DNA of 64,000 nucleotides from Lucinisca nassula (lineage: Eukaryota > Mollusca > Bivalvia > Lucinida > Lucinidae). Positions 63,974 through 64,000 of the stretch are shown here, in pieces. Every line of letters begins with the position of its first letter. Positions within the stretch are counted from its first letter, which is position 1. Under the pieces are notes generated by a model. It saw only the letters and a list, made by a program, of their open reading frames with translations, did not search any database and was not told the DNA's origin. The stretch spans positions 62,001-126,000 of the forward strand of contig CAUZLF010000692.1 of NCBI GenBank assembly GCA_963580285.1, given 5' to 3'. Both the position numbers and the translations under genes were made by a program.

Positions 63974-64000
63974 TATTAACATTCGCCAGGTCCCAAGGAA

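Overview
The window is intron-bearing, repeat-saturated DNA of an animal. The only host genes I can support are two caveolins, so it is metazoan. The dense short interspersed elements ending in a GACGTTAAAC-type tail with CAAA repeats, the many miniature inverted-repeat transposons and the minisatellite-bearing elements resemble bivalve mollusc genomes. That placement is from memory of the repeat style and is an inference. I see no bacterial operon, CRISPR array, rRNA or functional tRNA gene.

Host genes, both on the + strand: a terminal coding exon of one caveolin at 7090-7422, and a complete two-exon caveolin at 52342-54962 (exon 1 52342-52404, exon 2 54630-54962). The two large exons each encode exactly 110 residues, align without gaps (about 70 of 110 identical by my count) and begin in the same phase, so they are tandem paralogs about 47 kb apart. 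Both are unusually cysteine-rich for caveolins.

Layout. 1-7,000: tandem repeats, SINE fragments, a candidate 2.5-kb DNA transposon and small MITEs. 7,000-9,600: caveolin exon plus MITEs. 9,647-17,664: an 8.0-kb foldback element made of two inverted arrays of a 118-bp unit, flanked by a 9-bp target duplication and apparently inserted in an older MITE. 18,600-27,460: elements carrying a roughly 145-bp minisatellite. 27,500-29,240: tandem MITE copies. 29,994-39,095: more minisatellite-bearing elements, SINEs and a reverse-transcriptase fossil. 39,096-44,340: a gag-like fossil, foldback MITEs, a LINE fossil and a broken mariner with a SINE in it. 44,341-51,504: an inverted pair of about 570-bp elements bracketing two more minisatellite arrays. 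52,243-55,690: the intact caveolin, its intron filled with MITEs. 55,700-64,000: MITEs, a tandem array, a mariner fossil nested in a MITE and itself holding a further element, and a SINE.

Nothing indicates an operon or coordinated gene system. The most striking structure is the 8-kb foldback element. The next are the cysteine-rich caveolin pair, the roughly 15-copy double-hairpin MITE family, and the group of elements that start with CAAGAG and end with GAGCTAA, with a small hairpin near each end.
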